Origin: Pirellulimonas nuda | GTDB lineage: Bacteria; Planctomycetota; Planctomycetia; Pirellulales; Lacipirellulaceae | DNA length: 64,000 nt | NCBI RefSeq assembly: GCF_007750855.1 | Contig: NZ_CP036291.1 | Span: 248,001-312,000 of the forward strand | Reading direction: 5' to 3' | Shown: piece after piece, positions 1 through 8,832 of the stretch | How the letters are laid out: the number at the start of each line of letters is the position of its first letter | Numbering within the stretch: the stretch's first letter is position 1 | The notes under the pieces: model-generated | The model's input: the letters and a program-made list of their open reading frames with translations, nothing else | Told to the model about the DNA's origin: nothing | The model's database searches: none | Translations under genes and position numbers: made by a program

Positions 1-212
1 GAGCGGAAGACGCGCAGGAAGACCTCCTGGGCCAGGTCTTCCCCCTGGTCCCGCCGCCCAACCAGATGGGCCATCAGCGAGGCGACGCGGTTCTGGTAGC
101 GCAACATAAGCTCCTCGAACGCGGCGGTGTCGTCGTCGCGCACGCGTAGCATCAGCCGGACGTCGGGGTCGGCGTGGGTGTAGCGTTGGATCGTCGAGTC
201 GCTGATCGCCAC
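1..212 (-). CDS. ECF-type RNA polymerase sigma factor, C-terminus cut by window edge
   Basis: The first 70 residues of a sigma-70 region 2 are readable, starting from a GTG at 212. The sequence contains DTAAFEELMLRYQNRV, followed by GRRDQGEDLAQEVFLRVF, which matches the core-polymerase-binding and -10-recognition helices of extracytoplasmic-function sigma factors. Region 4 lies beyond the window. Such factors direct RNA polymerase to small stress or envelope regulons, and planctomycetes carry many. The GTG start has no strong Shine-Dalgarno sequence, and an upstream start cannot be excluded. Confidence 0.85.
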   Translation of the reverse strand, partial: MAISDSTIQRYTHADPDVRLMLRVRDDDTAAFEELMLRYQNRVASLMAHLVGRRDQGEDLAQEVFLRVFR

Positions 213-563
213 GGGGGGTGGGCGCCTCCAGTAGGGGAGGGCTCCGTTGGTTCGGGGAGGCGGGTGGGACGGTTCTGGGGTTCACCCAGTCTAAGCGGCC
301 CGCCGCGCCGTCACCAGCGAAGGACGTTGAGAATCTAACCCCAGAACCCGGGGTGAGTTCCGGCAGCAGCCATCGGGCCGCGCCGGGGGCGGGGACGCCC
401 CGGCTCGCCAATGGGGCCCCCGGGGTGATAGCAGGGGGGCGGGCGAGCCGACGCCTGGCCGAAAACGAAAAAACCGCCGGCCGCTCCGAAGAGCGACCGG
501 CGGCGAAGGGGGTCTGACGCTTTTACGTCCTGAGGCGCCCCGAGTGAGGGGGCGGGCTCGGGG
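213..563. other. Intergenic region between sigma factor and barrel protein
   Basis: No convincing gene is present. A plus-strand frame at 218-517 has low-complexity, arginine- and glycine-rich composition and runs through the terminator of the neighbouring gene. The only clear signal is the terminator at 468-503. The remainder probably holds the promoter of the sigma factor gene. Confidence 0.6.
468..503 (-). terminator. Rho-independent terminator of the barrel-protein gene
   Basis: On the minus strand a GC-rich stem pairs 497-503 with 474-480 and extends through about 491-495 with 482-486, around a short loop. It is followed by six T residues (473-468 on plus as A). It lies about 60 bp past the stop codon of the outer-membrane protein gene. 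Confidence 0.85.
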
Positions 564-1871
564 CTAGTAGGTCAAGATCGCGTCGACACCGAACACGGTC
601 TGGTTGAAGCCATCCAGGTTGGTGTCGTTCTCGTTCGTCCAGTTGTGACGCAGTTCCGGACGGACGATGATGTTGGCGTGGCACTTGTAGTTCAGGCCGT
701 AGGTGAGGCCCTGGTACGAGGTGCCGTCCAGCTTGTACCACTCCATCCGGGCGCCCGCCGCGAGGCAGTCGTTGAAGGAGTAGAACAGGTACTGGTTCAG
801 GCCGATCGAGTCGAACCCGTTCGGGTCCTGGTCGCCCGTCTCAACGTAGTCGCTCTGGGCGACGTAGTTGAGCTTGTCGGAGATCGTGAAGTTGGCCACG
901 ATGCTGTGACCGTAGCCGTTGCCGCCGGCGCTCTTGGCGCCGAAGTTCCCGATGTAGTTGATGTACGTCACGTTGACGTTGTCGGTCAGGCCAACGCTGG
1001 CGCCGCCCAACCACATCGACCCGTTCTGGTTCTGCGTGAACCCGGTGTCCCAGCCCGCGACCCAGCCGCCGTAGAACTCAACGTTCTCGAAGCCCGAGTA
1101 CGTGGCCAGGGCGCCGGTGTGGGTGAACGGCTCGCTGTTGAACATCGTGAACGCGTGGCTGTAGAAGAAGTTATCCGGGGCGGTAACCACTTCGTATCCA
1201 ACCAGCGTGAAGAAGTGGCCCATCTTGACGGACCAGTCGCCACACGCCAGCTCGCCGTACAGCTGCGGCATGGCGCCGCCGTAGCCGCCGCCGCGGTCCC
1301 ACCCGTTCTGGTAGTCCCACGTGCCGGGGTTGGCGCCGAACGCCTGCGTCTTCACCGCGTCGGTGCCGTACATGATGTCGGCGCGGAAACCCCAGTCGAG
1401 GCCGTCCGAACCATCCGCGTCCTTACCCATGAAGAACCACTGCTGGTGCAGGTTGATCCGTCCCGGGTGGTCGTTGAACGCCAGGGCGTCGTTGTCTTCC
1501 ACCGAGAAGCGGGTGTTGTCGGTGTGGATGCCGGCCTGGGTCCAGCCGCCGAAGTAGAGCGACGTGTCGTCGCCCAGCACCATCGAGCTAAACGCGAAGG
1601 GGTCGCCCAGGTTGCAGTCGAACGGGCAGAAGCTGAAGCCCAGCCCCCCGCCGCCGCCACATCCGCAGGTGCTTCCGCAGCAGACGTCGCCACAGCCATC
1701 GCCGCAGCAGCCGTTGGAGTCGCAGCAGCTTGTCGCTGGGCACTCGCAGGTGGGCTCACAACAGCTAGTGAGCTGGTAGTCGAAAGCACTTTGCACGGGC
1801 GATTGTGCTTGCGCCGAAGTGGCGCCGCCCGCGATCAGGGCGAGCCCGATCGTCCATTTCATCCTGTTCAC
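564..1871 (-). CDS. Cysteine-rich outer-membrane beta-barrel protein (BBP2/OmpL-like porin)
   Basis: A signal peptide (KWTIGLALIAGGATSAQA) is followed by about 55 residues with 15 cysteines, many as CC pairs. A barrel of roughly 360 residues follows, with alternating aromatic strands (GGWTQAGIHTDN, HQQWFFMGKD, YGELACGDWSVKMGHFF) and a C-terminal aromatic residue, typical of the planctomycete BBP2 family. The GTG at 1871 is chosen because AAGGAG lies 7 nt upstream; the ATG at 1862 is the alternative and a 452-residue frame opens further upstream. The barrel probably forms an outer-membrane channel. The cysteine block is not part of the barrel and could cross-link the protein into the disulfide-rich planctomycete wall; this role is inference. 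Confidence 0.82.
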   Translation of the reverse strand: MNRMKWTIGLALIAGGATSAQAQSPVQSAFDYQLTSCCEPTCECPATSCCDSNGCCGDGCGDVCCGSTCGCGGGGGLGFSFCPFDCNLGDPFAFSSMVLGDDTSLYFGGWTQAGIHTDNTRFSVEDNDALAFNDHPGRINLHQQWFFMGKDADGSDGLDWGFRADIMYGTDAVKTQAFGANPGTWDYQNGWDRGGGYGGAMPQLYGELACGDWSVKMGHFFTLVGYEVVTAPDNFFYSHAFTMFNSEPFTHTGALATYSGFENVEFYGGWVAGWDTGFTQNQNGSMWLGGASVGLTDNVNVTYINYIGNFGAKSAGGNGYGHSIVANFTISDKLNYVAQSDYVETGDQDPNGFDSIGLNQYLFYSFNDCLAAGARMEWYKLDGTSYQGLTYGLNYKCHANIIVRPELRHNWTNENDTNLDGFNQTVFGVDAILTY

Positions 1872-2148
1872 GTTCAGACTCCTTCTTTCGGATGGGTCGC
1901 GGCCATCTCCTAGGCCGGACACGGGGGGGTGGTGGCGCCGGGCTGCCTCGGTCGTGGGTCACTGCAGCCCGGTCCAACGTTTGCATTCCGCCTCGCAAGG
2001 TTCTATCGTCGAACCCGGGGGCCGGGATGCACGGCCGGATGGCCGGTGGCAGCAGAAAAGAGGCCTGGAACGGACGATCTTGATAAACCTTGCCGGATGG
2101 CGAACGGGCGCCGGCGTCTTGGGCGCTCGGTCCGCCGCACCGGCCCGA

Positions 2149-2838
2149 TTAACCGGCCTGCCCGTCTTCCCTTTTCAGGGACAGCACACGCCACACAGCC
2201 GGACCACCGATCGCGTTGGGGCGCCGCTCGAGGTGCAGAACCACCGACACGGACGCCTGGCCGTCGCTCACCCGAAGCCGCTGCCCCAATTGGATGCGGC
2301 CGTGGCCGACGCGGATCATGTCCAGCGTCTCTGACTGCTCGATCTCTGCGCCCCGACCGAGCGACCTGAGGGATGGCGCCGGTTCTGTGCGTGCGAACGA
2401 TTCTTCCGGCGAGGGGGCCTGGGCGGCGTCGCTGCCCGCGCCCGGCGCGCCGGGAGCGCCCGGCGCGGGTGGCGCTTGTTCGGCGGTCAGCGCGAACGCC
2501 GCGGAAGGGTTGTCGTTTAATAGCAGCGTGATCCACTCGCGGCTGAACGCGTCGCCCTGCGACGCGACCCGCGTGTTCTCCGCGGCCTGCACCGCGATGA
2601 CCCCCGCGCCGATCATGGCGCCCAGCGCGGCGCCGGTCAGCGCCAGACCCGCGCCGGTGAGCACCTCGGGGTTGCGCGTCACGCGCGCCCAGGCGATGGA
2701 GCCCAACACGCACGCGGCCAACGGGAACACGAAGCACAGCGGCGCGAGCGCCGCCAGGGGCGAGGCCAGCCCGCACAGCAGCGCGGCGATCGCCAGCACA
2801 GAAACGGAGCGGTAGGCGCCAAATTCGGGTTCACTCAC
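2149..2838 (-). CDS. Membrane protein with DUF4190-like N-terminus, unknown function
   Basis: 229 residues from a GTG start. After a short cytoplasmic stretch come two or three hydrophobic helices (about residues 12-45 and 60-85) arranged like small DUF4190 proteins. An extracytoplasmic region of about 140 residues follows, with a proline- and glycine-rich linker and a C-terminal beta-rich domain ending near VWRVLSLKREDGQAG. No catalytic motif is visible. The start codon lacks a clear ribosome-binding site, so the first residues are uncertain. No function can be assigned. Confidence 0.65.
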   Translation of the reverse strand: MSEPEFGAYRSVSVLAIAALLCGLASPLAALAPLCFVFPLAACVLGSIAWARVTRNPEVLTGAGLALTGAALGAMIGAGVIAVQAAENTRVASQGDAFSREWITLLLNDNPSAAFALTAEQAPPAPGAPGAPGAGSDAAQAPSPEESFARTEPAPSLRSLGRGAEIEQSETLDMIRVGHGRIQLGQRLRVSDGQASVSVVLHLERRPNAIGGPAVWRVLSLKREDGQAG

Positions 2839-2917
2839 GGCGACGGCTCGCGGTTACGGTGCAGTACGTGCCAGACGGGGGACGTTCTGGACGGGGGCGT
2901 ACGGGCCCGGCGTCATC

Positions 2918-3604
2918 TTACCGCCCCGAGCGGCGGACGCGCAGCCAGCTAGCGCCCGACTCGGCGAACTGGTCGCGGCGGTTGCCCCGGTTGATGACGA
3001 AGTCACGCGCCACAAAGCCGTCTTCGCCCGGGCCGAACCGCGAGCCCCCCAGCAGCGTCTCGACCAGCCCGAGCCAGGTGAGGTCGGGGTGGGCGATCCA
3101 GCTCGCCTCGTCGATCCCTTGCTCTACCGCGGCCCGGGACGGGACCTCATACTTGGCGTCCTCGTCGTCGTAGACCTTGTCGGGCACCCCGTAGGCGATG
3201 CAGCGGACAAAATCGCGGCTGAGCGGCGCCACGTGCAGCGTGGAGAGCGTGAACCCTAGCATCAAGAACCCGGTCGCCAGCGCGACGATGGGCGAGGCGA
3301 CCTCGTCGATGGGCTTGTTGAACAGCAGCTTGGTCTTCGAGAGGGCCCCCCCCAGCGTCCGCAGCACCGCCACCACGATGAAGTAGATGAACCAGATCAC
3401 CACGATGTCCAGTACGTAGGTGAACTCGCCGTCCAGGTTCTCGTCCATCATCACCGTGATCGGCTCGTACAGCGCAAACGCGGTGATCCCGCCGAGCACC
3501 ATCGAGAACAGCGTGATCGTGTTGCTCCACAACCCTTCCTGGATCATCATCGCCACCGGGCCGAACCCGACGAACACCACCAAGAGCCAGTAGATTGAAT
3601 CCAT
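2918..3604 (-). CDS. CvpA-family integral membrane protein
   Basis: 228 residues beginning MDSIYWLLVVFVGFGPVAMM. There are four predicted membrane helices (about 2-22, 27-45, 60-85, 100-125) with the pattern of the CvpA/colicin-V-production family, followed by a 100-residue soluble tail. The ATG at 3604 is chosen because the family starts immediately before the first helix; a longer frame opens at 3664. CvpA-type proteins affect envelope homeostasis in proteobacteria, but their mechanism is poorly defined. The gene lies downstream of the PilT/GspE-like pair, about 130 bp away. Confidence 0.7.
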   Translation of the reverse strand: MDSIYWLLVVFVGFGPVAMMIQEGLWSNTITLFSMVLGGITAFALYEPITVMMDENLDGEFTYVLDIVVIWFIYFIVVAVLRTLGGALSKTKLLFNKPIDEVASPIVALATGFLMLGFTLSTLHVAPLSRDFVRCIAYGVPDKVYDDEDAKYEVPSRAAVEQGIDEASWIAHPDLTWLGLVETLLGGSRFGPGEDGFVARDFVINRGNRRDQFAESGASWLRVRRSGR

Positions 3605-3734
3605 AGGATGCGCTATTCGGTTTACGTGGAAGGATCGGCGAGGCGCCATATCACCATTGACCAAGCCGGAATGACCATCGCCCCGGCCGTCGGCGCCGCC
3701 AGCTTGGTCATTGGGGCTTGGTCATTGGGGCTAC

Positions 3735-5609
3735 TTACGTCTTAAGGATCCGCTGCAGCTCGGCCAGCGACGTGCCCCCCTTGGCGAGCAGCACGATCCC
3801 TTCTTCTTGGAACGTCCGCATGCCCCCCTGGCGGGCGACCTTGCGTAGGATCTCTGGTTTGGGCTGCGTCTTGAGCGCCTTGCGGAACGTGTCGTCCACC
3901 ACGATCAGCTCGAACAGCCCGGTGCGGCCCACGAAGAAGCTCCCCGCGCACTTGGGGCAGGGCTTCTTGATCTCTTCGGCGGTCGGCTCGCGGTAGAGCA
4001 TGGTGAGCTTGCCGGCGGGGATGCCGAGCTTGGCCAGCAGCTCCGGCGCGGGCTCGAACCCTACCTTGCAGGCCTCGCACAGCGTGCGGATCAGCCGCAT
4101 GCAGATCACCGCGGAGAGGTTGTCGGCGATCGCGGCCTGCGACTTGTACTTCTGGATCATCCGCAGCGGCGCCTCGCAGGCGTCGCGTGCGTTGATGGTG
4201 GTCACCAGCAGCTTCCCCTCGGCGACCTGCCCCAGGTAGGCCTGGGTAGACGCCTCGTCTACCAGGTCGCGCACCACGTAGGCGTCCGGGTACTTGCGGA
4301 TCAGCTTCGGCAGGGGGGTGGCGGGGGTCTCCCCCTTCTTGCTGTCGTAGGTGAAGACGCCGATGTTCTCCAGCTCTTGCTCGGGGGCGTGCACGTCTTC
4401 CACCGCCAGGAACTCGCGCATCAGGCGGTCGGTCTCCATCAGCGAGACGTCCGTCAGCGTGGTCAGCCCCCCCTCGGGCATCGAGGCGATCACGATCGTG
4501 CCGTGCTGCGCGGCGCACACCTCGGCCCACTGCTCGGCGGTCTTCTCCCGCATCCCCAGCTCGGCCAGCGTGGTGAGCATCTTCTGCTTGCTGCTGCGGC
4601 ACCCCAGCGATACGCGCTCGCCCGTCTTCACCCCTTGGCTCTCGACGCTGCACGCGTACTTGGTCCCCTGGTACTCGGCGCTAAACATGCCGGACTGCGC
4701 CTTACGCCGCTCGGCCGGGTTGAGGTTGGCAAGCTGCTTGATGACCGCCAGCAGCACGTCGCCCGACTCGCGGTCGCGCGGCTCGCCGGCGTGCCACACG
4801 CCGTCCACCTGGCGGCGGACGGCGACCCCCTCGGCCGAGAAGTCCATCAGCAGCCGGCCGCTGCGGTTGGCGACCATGTCGGCCACCATGTCCTTGACCA
4901 GCACGTAGCCGGGGCTCTTGCGCGCCAGGATCAGGTTGGCGTTGTTCTTGGTCTCGTCCCCCCCCAGGGCCTTGAGCTGCACGGGGGCGCCCTTCTCGTA
5001 GTCGGCCTGCTTCTCGGCCGCCACCTTCATCCCCAGCTTGCCCGCCAGGGCGCGCATCTGGAACGCCATCCAGTCTTTGGTCAGCACCCGCTGGTGCTCC
5101 TCCAGCCTCCTGTTGTGGTGCGCCACGTACAGGCCGAACGGCACGATCCAGGCCAGGAAAGCCACCGGCGAGGCGACCAAGAACGGCAGCAAGAACATCA
5201 GCCCCGCCACCAGGCCCGGGAAGTAGGTGGTGGCGTTCCACTGCCCGACCCCCAGGTCGTACTGCTGGGCGTCGCGGTTGACCCAGTCGCTGGTGCCGAC
5301 CCACACCAGCATCAGCACCGCCGCGATGATCAGCTTGATGGGGCTCGCGGCCGGCGACGTGAGGCGCGGGTAGGAGTGGGTGTCGTTCCACTTGTCGCCC
5401 CCGGCCGGCGGCGCGGGTTCGGCCTCGGGTTCTGCGTTGGGGGCGGCCTCGGGCCCCGCTTCGGGCCCCTCTTCTGGCGCGTCCGTGGGGGGCGCCTCCC
5501 CCTCGGCCGCGGCGTCGGGTTCTTCCTGCGCGCGGCACGTCGCCGATCCGCCGATACAAACCACCGCCACCACGGCGGCCAGCAACAAACGCCAAATCAG
5601 GTCGTGCAT
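3735..5609 (-). CDS. Membrane-anchored GspE/PilB-like protein with degenerate ATPase motifs
   Basis: 624 residues. An N-terminal signal peptide or anchor is followed by an acidic Pro/Ala/Glu-rich linker, further hydrophobic helices (about 90-160) and a T2SSE-like region to the C-terminus. Fold landmarks are recognisable, but the key residues are gone. The Walker A position reads SMPEGGLTT (376-384) with no GKS/T. The segment corresponding to DxxxxGEIRD reads PDAYVVRDLVDEAST. The His-box region reads GKLLVTTINARDA instead of the usual STLHT. The zinc tetracysteine (CEAC and CPKC) is intact. The start overlaps the pilT stop as TGATG, implying coupled translation. It may be a structural or regulatory partner of the PilT-like ATPase rather than a motor. 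Confidence 0.8.
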   Translation of the reverse strand: MHDLIWRLLLAAVVAVVCIGGSATCRAQEEPDAAAEGEAPPTDAPEEGPEAGPEAAPNAEPEAEPAPPAGGDKWNDTHSYPRLTSPAASPIKLIIAAVLMLVWVGTSDWVNRDAQQYDLGVGQWNATTYFPGLVAGLMFLLPFLVASPVAFLAWIVPFGLYVAHHNRRLEEHQRVLTKDWMAFQMRALAGKLGMKVAAEKQADYEKGAPVQLKALGGDETKNNANLILARKSPGYVLVKDMVADMVANRSGRLLMDFSAEGVAVRRQVDGVWHAGEPRDRESGDVLLAVIKQLANLNPAERRKAQSGMFSAEYQGTKYACSVESQGVKTGERVSLGCRSSKQKMLTTLAELGMREKTAEQWAEVCAAQHGTIVIASMPEGGLTTLTDVSLMETDRLMREFLAVEDVHAPEQELENIGVFTYDSKKGETPATPLPKLIRKYPDAYVVRDLVDEASTQAYLGQVAEGKLLVTTINARDACEAPLRMIQKYKSQAAIADNLSAVICMRLIRTLCEACKVGFEPAPELLAKLGIPAGKLTMLYREPTAEEIKKPCPKCAGSFFVGRTGLFELIVVDDTFRKALKTQPKPEILRKVARQGGMRTFQEEGIVLLAKGGTSLAELQRILKT

Positions 5610-6760
5610 CAAAGGATCCCGCCTTGCGAAACGTTAATCCCCTTGAGCGCCATCTTCAGCGCCTCGCGGTTCGGGGCCACCTCCATCGCGATGGCCCGGT
5701 CGATCAGCTCGATGTCCACCAGGTGCTTCAGGCTCTGCGTAAAGTCTTGCATGCCGTCCTCGGCGCCGATGCGGATGGCGTCTCCCAGCTTCTCGTCCTT
5801 CTCTTCCAGGATCAGCTTCTTGATGGTGGGAGAGAACGTCATCACCTCGACCGTCGGCACCCGGCTCACCCCCGGCTTGATGCTCTTGAGCAGCTTCTGG
5901 GCGACGATGCCCCGCATGTTGAACGCGATGGCGCTACGCAGCGCGGGGTGCATGTCCTGCGGGAACAGGTCGAGGATACGGCCGATGGTGCTCGGCGCGC
6001 TCGAGGCGTGAATGGTGCCGAACACCAGGTGGCCCGTCTCGGCGGCGTGGATGGCCGTCATGAAGGTCTCCTTGTCGCGCATTTCGCCGACCAGGATGAT
6101 GTCAGGGTCTTCGCGGACGGCGTGCTTCATGCCCACCTCGAAGTCGATCACGTCCATGCCGATCTCGCGCTGATTAATCAGGCACTTCTCTTCGGTGTAG
6201 ACGAACTCGATGGGGTCCTCAAGCGTGAGGATGTGCTTGCGGTAGTTGCGGTTGATCCAGTTGAGCATCGAGCCGATCGTGGTGCTCTTGCCGGAGCCCG
6301 TGACCCCGGCCAGCAGCACCATCCCCTGGTCGAACGTGCAGAGGTTCTGCATCGTCGGCGGCAGGTGGAGCCCCTCGAAGTCGGGGATGAAGTTGCTCAC
6401 CCGCCGCGCCACCAGGCCCATGTGCCCCAGCTGCTGCAGCAGGTTGACGCGGTACCGCCACGGCACGCCGTCGACGTCTACGGTGTGCGCGAAGTCGGCG
6501 CCCCCGTCCTTCTCGAAGATCTTGCGGTTGCGGTCGTTCATCAGCGGCACCAGCAGCCGCACCATCTCTTCGTCGTCGATGGGACCGCGGTCCAGCGGCC
6601 GCAGCGTCCCCCCGACGCGCACAATCGGGGGCCTGCCGACCTTGAGGTGCAGGTCGCTCCCTTCGAGCTTCACGCACGCGCGGAAGAGCTTGTTGCACTC
6701 AAGCTCTTGATTGTTCGGGATCAGACCGCTCTTAACGGCATCGGCAAGTGTAACGCTCAT
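5609..6760 (-). CDS. pilT: PilT/PilU-type pilus retraction ATPase
   Basis: 383 residues, close to the usual PilT length. All canonical motifs are present: Walker A GVTGSGKST, Asp box EDPIEFVY, Walker B region REDPDIILVGEMRD and His box TGHLVFGTIHASSA. Such hexameric ATPases sit at the inner-membrane base of type IV pili and drive depolymerisation of pilin. The ATG at 6760 gives the expected N-terminus; the frame extends upstream without homologous-looking sequence. It is translationally coupled to the degenerate GspE-like gene. PilT versus PilU cannot be separated by eye. Confidence 0.9.
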   Translation of the reverse strand: MSVTLADAVKSGLIPNNQELECNKLFRACVKLEGSDLHLKVGRPPIVRVGGTLRPLDRGPIDDEEMVRLLVPLMNDRNRKIFEKDGGADFAHTVDVDGVPWRYRVNLLQQLGHMGLVARRVSNFIPDFEGLHLPPTMQNLCTFDQGMVLLAGVTGSGKSTTIGSMLNWINRNYRKHILTLEDPIEFVYTEEKCLINQREIGMDVIDFEVGMKHAVREDPDIILVGEMRDKETFMTAIHAAETGHLVFGTIHASSAPSTIGRILDLFPQDMHPALRSAIAFNMRGIVAQKLLKSIKPGVSRVPTVEVMTFSPTIKKLILEEKDEKLGDAIRIGAEDGMQDFTQSLKHLVDIELIDRAIAMEVAPNREALKMALKGINVSQGGIL

Positions 6761-6940
6761 CGCTCTCTGGTTCCCAACGGCCTGCTCCCCGCCCCCAATT
6801 CCCGCCTCTAATTCCCGCAACGCCCCCGATCCCCGCAACGATTGATCGAAGATGCATCATACACACAACTTGGGGCGAGGTGGACTACCCCCGGGGCCGG
6901 AAATCAGCCCGCGGAACAGCCGCGCCGCCGCGGCCGCCCG

Positions 6941-7654
6941 CTACCTCTCCCGGCCCACCGCGCCGATCCAGATCATGAAGCCGTCGCAGTCCCCCTCGAC
7001 GGCGGTCGAGCTCCAGCTCGCCGGCTCGCCCTGGGCGTCGCGGCGGAGGACCTTCACCTCGTTGGCCCGGGCCCGGTAGACCACCAGCGGCGCGTCGGGG
7101 TCGGCCGTCGTCTGCACCCGTCCCGGGCCCCCCCAACTGAACGCCGTCTCCCCCGTCTGCTTGTTCACAAGCCAGTCGTTCTTGTCCTGCCCCACGGAGA
7201 CCATGAAACCCTGTCCCCCGTTCACGCCCGGGGCGCTCGGTTTGACGTCGAAGTCGGCAACGGCGTACGGCGTCGGCTCGCCCGTCTTCGGGTCGGTCCG
7301 CCGCGTGAGCTTCACCCGCACCAGGTACTCGCCGGCCGCCAGCAGCGTCTCCGGGGGCTGCTCTGGAACCCCGCTCGGCGGGATGCCGTTCGCCTTGTAG
7401 TACAACCCGTAACCGCGTCCCTCCGGCAGATAGACGCGGTAGGTGCTCGGCTGGTCGTCTTCGGTCGGCACTCGGATCGCGTGGATCAATTCTGGGTCCA
7501 CGATGTTGAGCTGCCCGGTCTCGGCCCGCAGCCTGGCCAGCTCCTCCTGCAGCGGCGCCAGCTTCTGGTGGTTCTGCCACAGCGCGATCGCCATCGCCAC
7601 GATCGCGGTGAGCAGCAGCAGGTTCGCGAGCGAGAACCGCAGCGGGTTTTTCAT
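6941..7654 (-). CDS. Membrane-anchored protein of unknown function, tandem paralog 1
   Basis: 237 residues. An N-terminal helix (about 8-27) is followed by a short coiled coil (HQKLAPLQEELARLRAET), then a periplasmic-looking beta-rich domain of about 180 residues. It shares its plan with the next gene upstream: RxSLxxLLLLxxIxAMAxxxWQ, a coiled coil, then GQLxxxDPxxIHAI and a C-terminal GxxxWI. The two probably arose by tandem duplication. No enzymatic motif is visible and the function is unknown. Confidence 0.7.
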   Translation of the reverse strand: MKNPLRFSLANLLLLTAIVAMAIALWQNHQKLAPLQEELARLRAETGQLNIVDPELIHAIRVPTEDDQPSTYRVYLPEGRGYGLYYKANGIPPSGVPEQPPETLLAAGEYLVRVKLTRRTDPKTGEPTPYAVADFDVKPSAPGVNGGQGFMVSVGQDKNDWLVNKQTGETAFSWGGPGRVQTTADPDAPLVVYRARANEVKVLRRDAQGEPASWSSTAVEGDCDGFMIWIGAVGRER

Positions 7655-7726
7655 GACAGGGGCCCTTGGACCGTCGATGCTTGGACTGGTTTGCCGGGGC
7701 CTTTTCCCGGGCGCCGCCGAACCGGT

Positions 7727-8395
7727 TCACGGCCCGGCGCCCTGCGGCCCGCTCGGGTCGGCCTCCGGCCCCTCTTCGGCGATCCATACCAACAAGCCAT
7801 CGGTGAGCGGTGGTTCGGTGGGCGGGGGGATCGAGCCCCGACCATAGAACACCCGTTTCCGCAGCAGCACCATCGGCTCGCCCGGCTTGCCCACGGTGAC
7901 CCCTCGGCGGGACACGTGCCTCGACTGTGACCCCGAAGAACCCTCGGAGAGCCAGGCGTCTGCGTCGTCAGGAACCCTCAGAAAGGTAGTCACCCCGTCG
8001 TACGACAGGCCGCTCCGCCATTTCCCGTCGGGCTGCCGGTCGAGCTTCACGGTCACCACGAACTCCTGCGGACCGGCCAGATCAAGGCCGCCGTTCGATT
8101 GGGGCAGCCCTTCCTTGGAGACCTGGTGTGTTGAGTGTGCAAGGCGGACCCGTTTTCCTGCGGGAACCCAGACCCGCCATTTCCAGGCGAGCGGGTAGTC
8201 GGTGGCCATCGCGATCGCGTGGATCTTCGTGGGGTCGTCGACGGTGAGCTGCCCCGTCTCGTCGCGCAGCGCCTGCACCTCGCGGCGCAGCGGCAGCAGC
8301 TTCGAGCTCAACTGCCAGATCACCAACGCCATCGCCGTGATCGTCACGAGCAGCAGCAGCGTCTGCAGCGAGATACGCGGGAGGCGGGTCGGCAT
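7727..8395 (-). CDS. Membrane-anchored protein of unknown function, tandem paralog 2
   Basis: 222 residues from MPTRLPRISLQTLLLL. One membrane helix (about 9-28) and a leucine-rich coiled coil precede GQLTVDDPTKIHAIAM and a beta-rich domain ending LVWIAEEG. It is paralogous to the gene 72 bp downstream. The open frame extends to 9151, but the upstream part is antisense to other sequence and repeat-like, so the ATG before the membrane helix is preferred. The domain is predicted to face the periplasm; its role is unknown. Confidence 0.68.
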   Translation of the reverse strand: MPTRLPRISLQTLLLLVTITAMALVIWQLSSKLLPLRREVQALRDETGQLTVDDPTKIHAIAMATDYPLAWKWRVWVPAGKRVRLAHSTHQVSKEGLPQSNGGLDLAGPQEFVVTVKLDRQPDGKWRSGLSYDGVTTFLRVPDDADAWLSEGSSGSQSRHVSRRGVTVGKPGEPMVLLRKRVFYGRGSIPPPTEPPLTDGLLVWIAEEGPEADPSGPQGAGP

Positions 8396-8832
8396 AGAGT
8401 TGATTGGACGAGGGGGGGAGCCTGGCGATCGGGCCACCCGCGCAGACCAGTCGCGCAGGTCACGGAGGCAGCGGACCAAAAATAGCACAAACAAGCCCGC
8501 TACGCCCCGTGGTCCAACGCATGGCGGCGGGCTTTTGGCCGAAGGCCATCGTTCACCGTAGCCTGGGGCAAGCGGAGCGCCGCCCCAGGCGGCGCTGTGA
8601 GTGCGGCCTGTGGCCAAAGGGCGCGCCGCCGACGCCTGCCCTACGGCGTTGCCGCAGGCTACGGCGCCGAAGGCCTGCGGCCGAATGCGGTCGTTGTTCT
8701 TGCATCGATGTAGGCTGCCGGCGGCTCGGGCGCCGGGCGCCATGCCCACGCATGCGTGGGCAAGTGTAGATCGGTCGTCGCTGGCCTCGGGTGAGTCGCA
8801 TGGCCAGGCGAGCGCGGCCATGTCGGCCGGGC
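8396..8832. other. Repeat-rich intergenic region downstream of the restriction gene
   Basis: No gene is supported. GC-rich palindromic motifs occupy most of the stretch, including a hairpin around 8563-8590 and the 96-bp element at 8646-8741 that has a relative at 12731-12826. Frames crossing it have low-complexity composition. Confidence 0.6.
8646..8741 (+). repeat. Dispersed repeat, left copy flanking the restriction-modification gene
   Basis: About 96 bp align with 12731-12826 in the same orientation at roughly three-quarters identity by eye. Shared blocks include GTTGCCG, AGGCTACGG and TTGCATCGAT. The palindromic part around AAGGCCTGCGGCC has compensating changes in the other copy, which suggests a structured element. 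The two copies bracket the type IIL gene and the small membrane peptide. Confidence 0.6.

Noticed and set aside
218-517. 99-residue protein on the plus strand
   Set aside because: Low-complexity composition, no ribosome-binding site, and it runs through the terminator of the neighbouring gene.
645-6811. Very long plus-strand open frames (645-1913 and 5624-6811) opposite the barrel protein and PilT
   Set aside because: Their translations are low-complexity with runs of Arg, Val, Ala and His and lie antisense to strong genes, so they are shadows of high-GC coding sequence.
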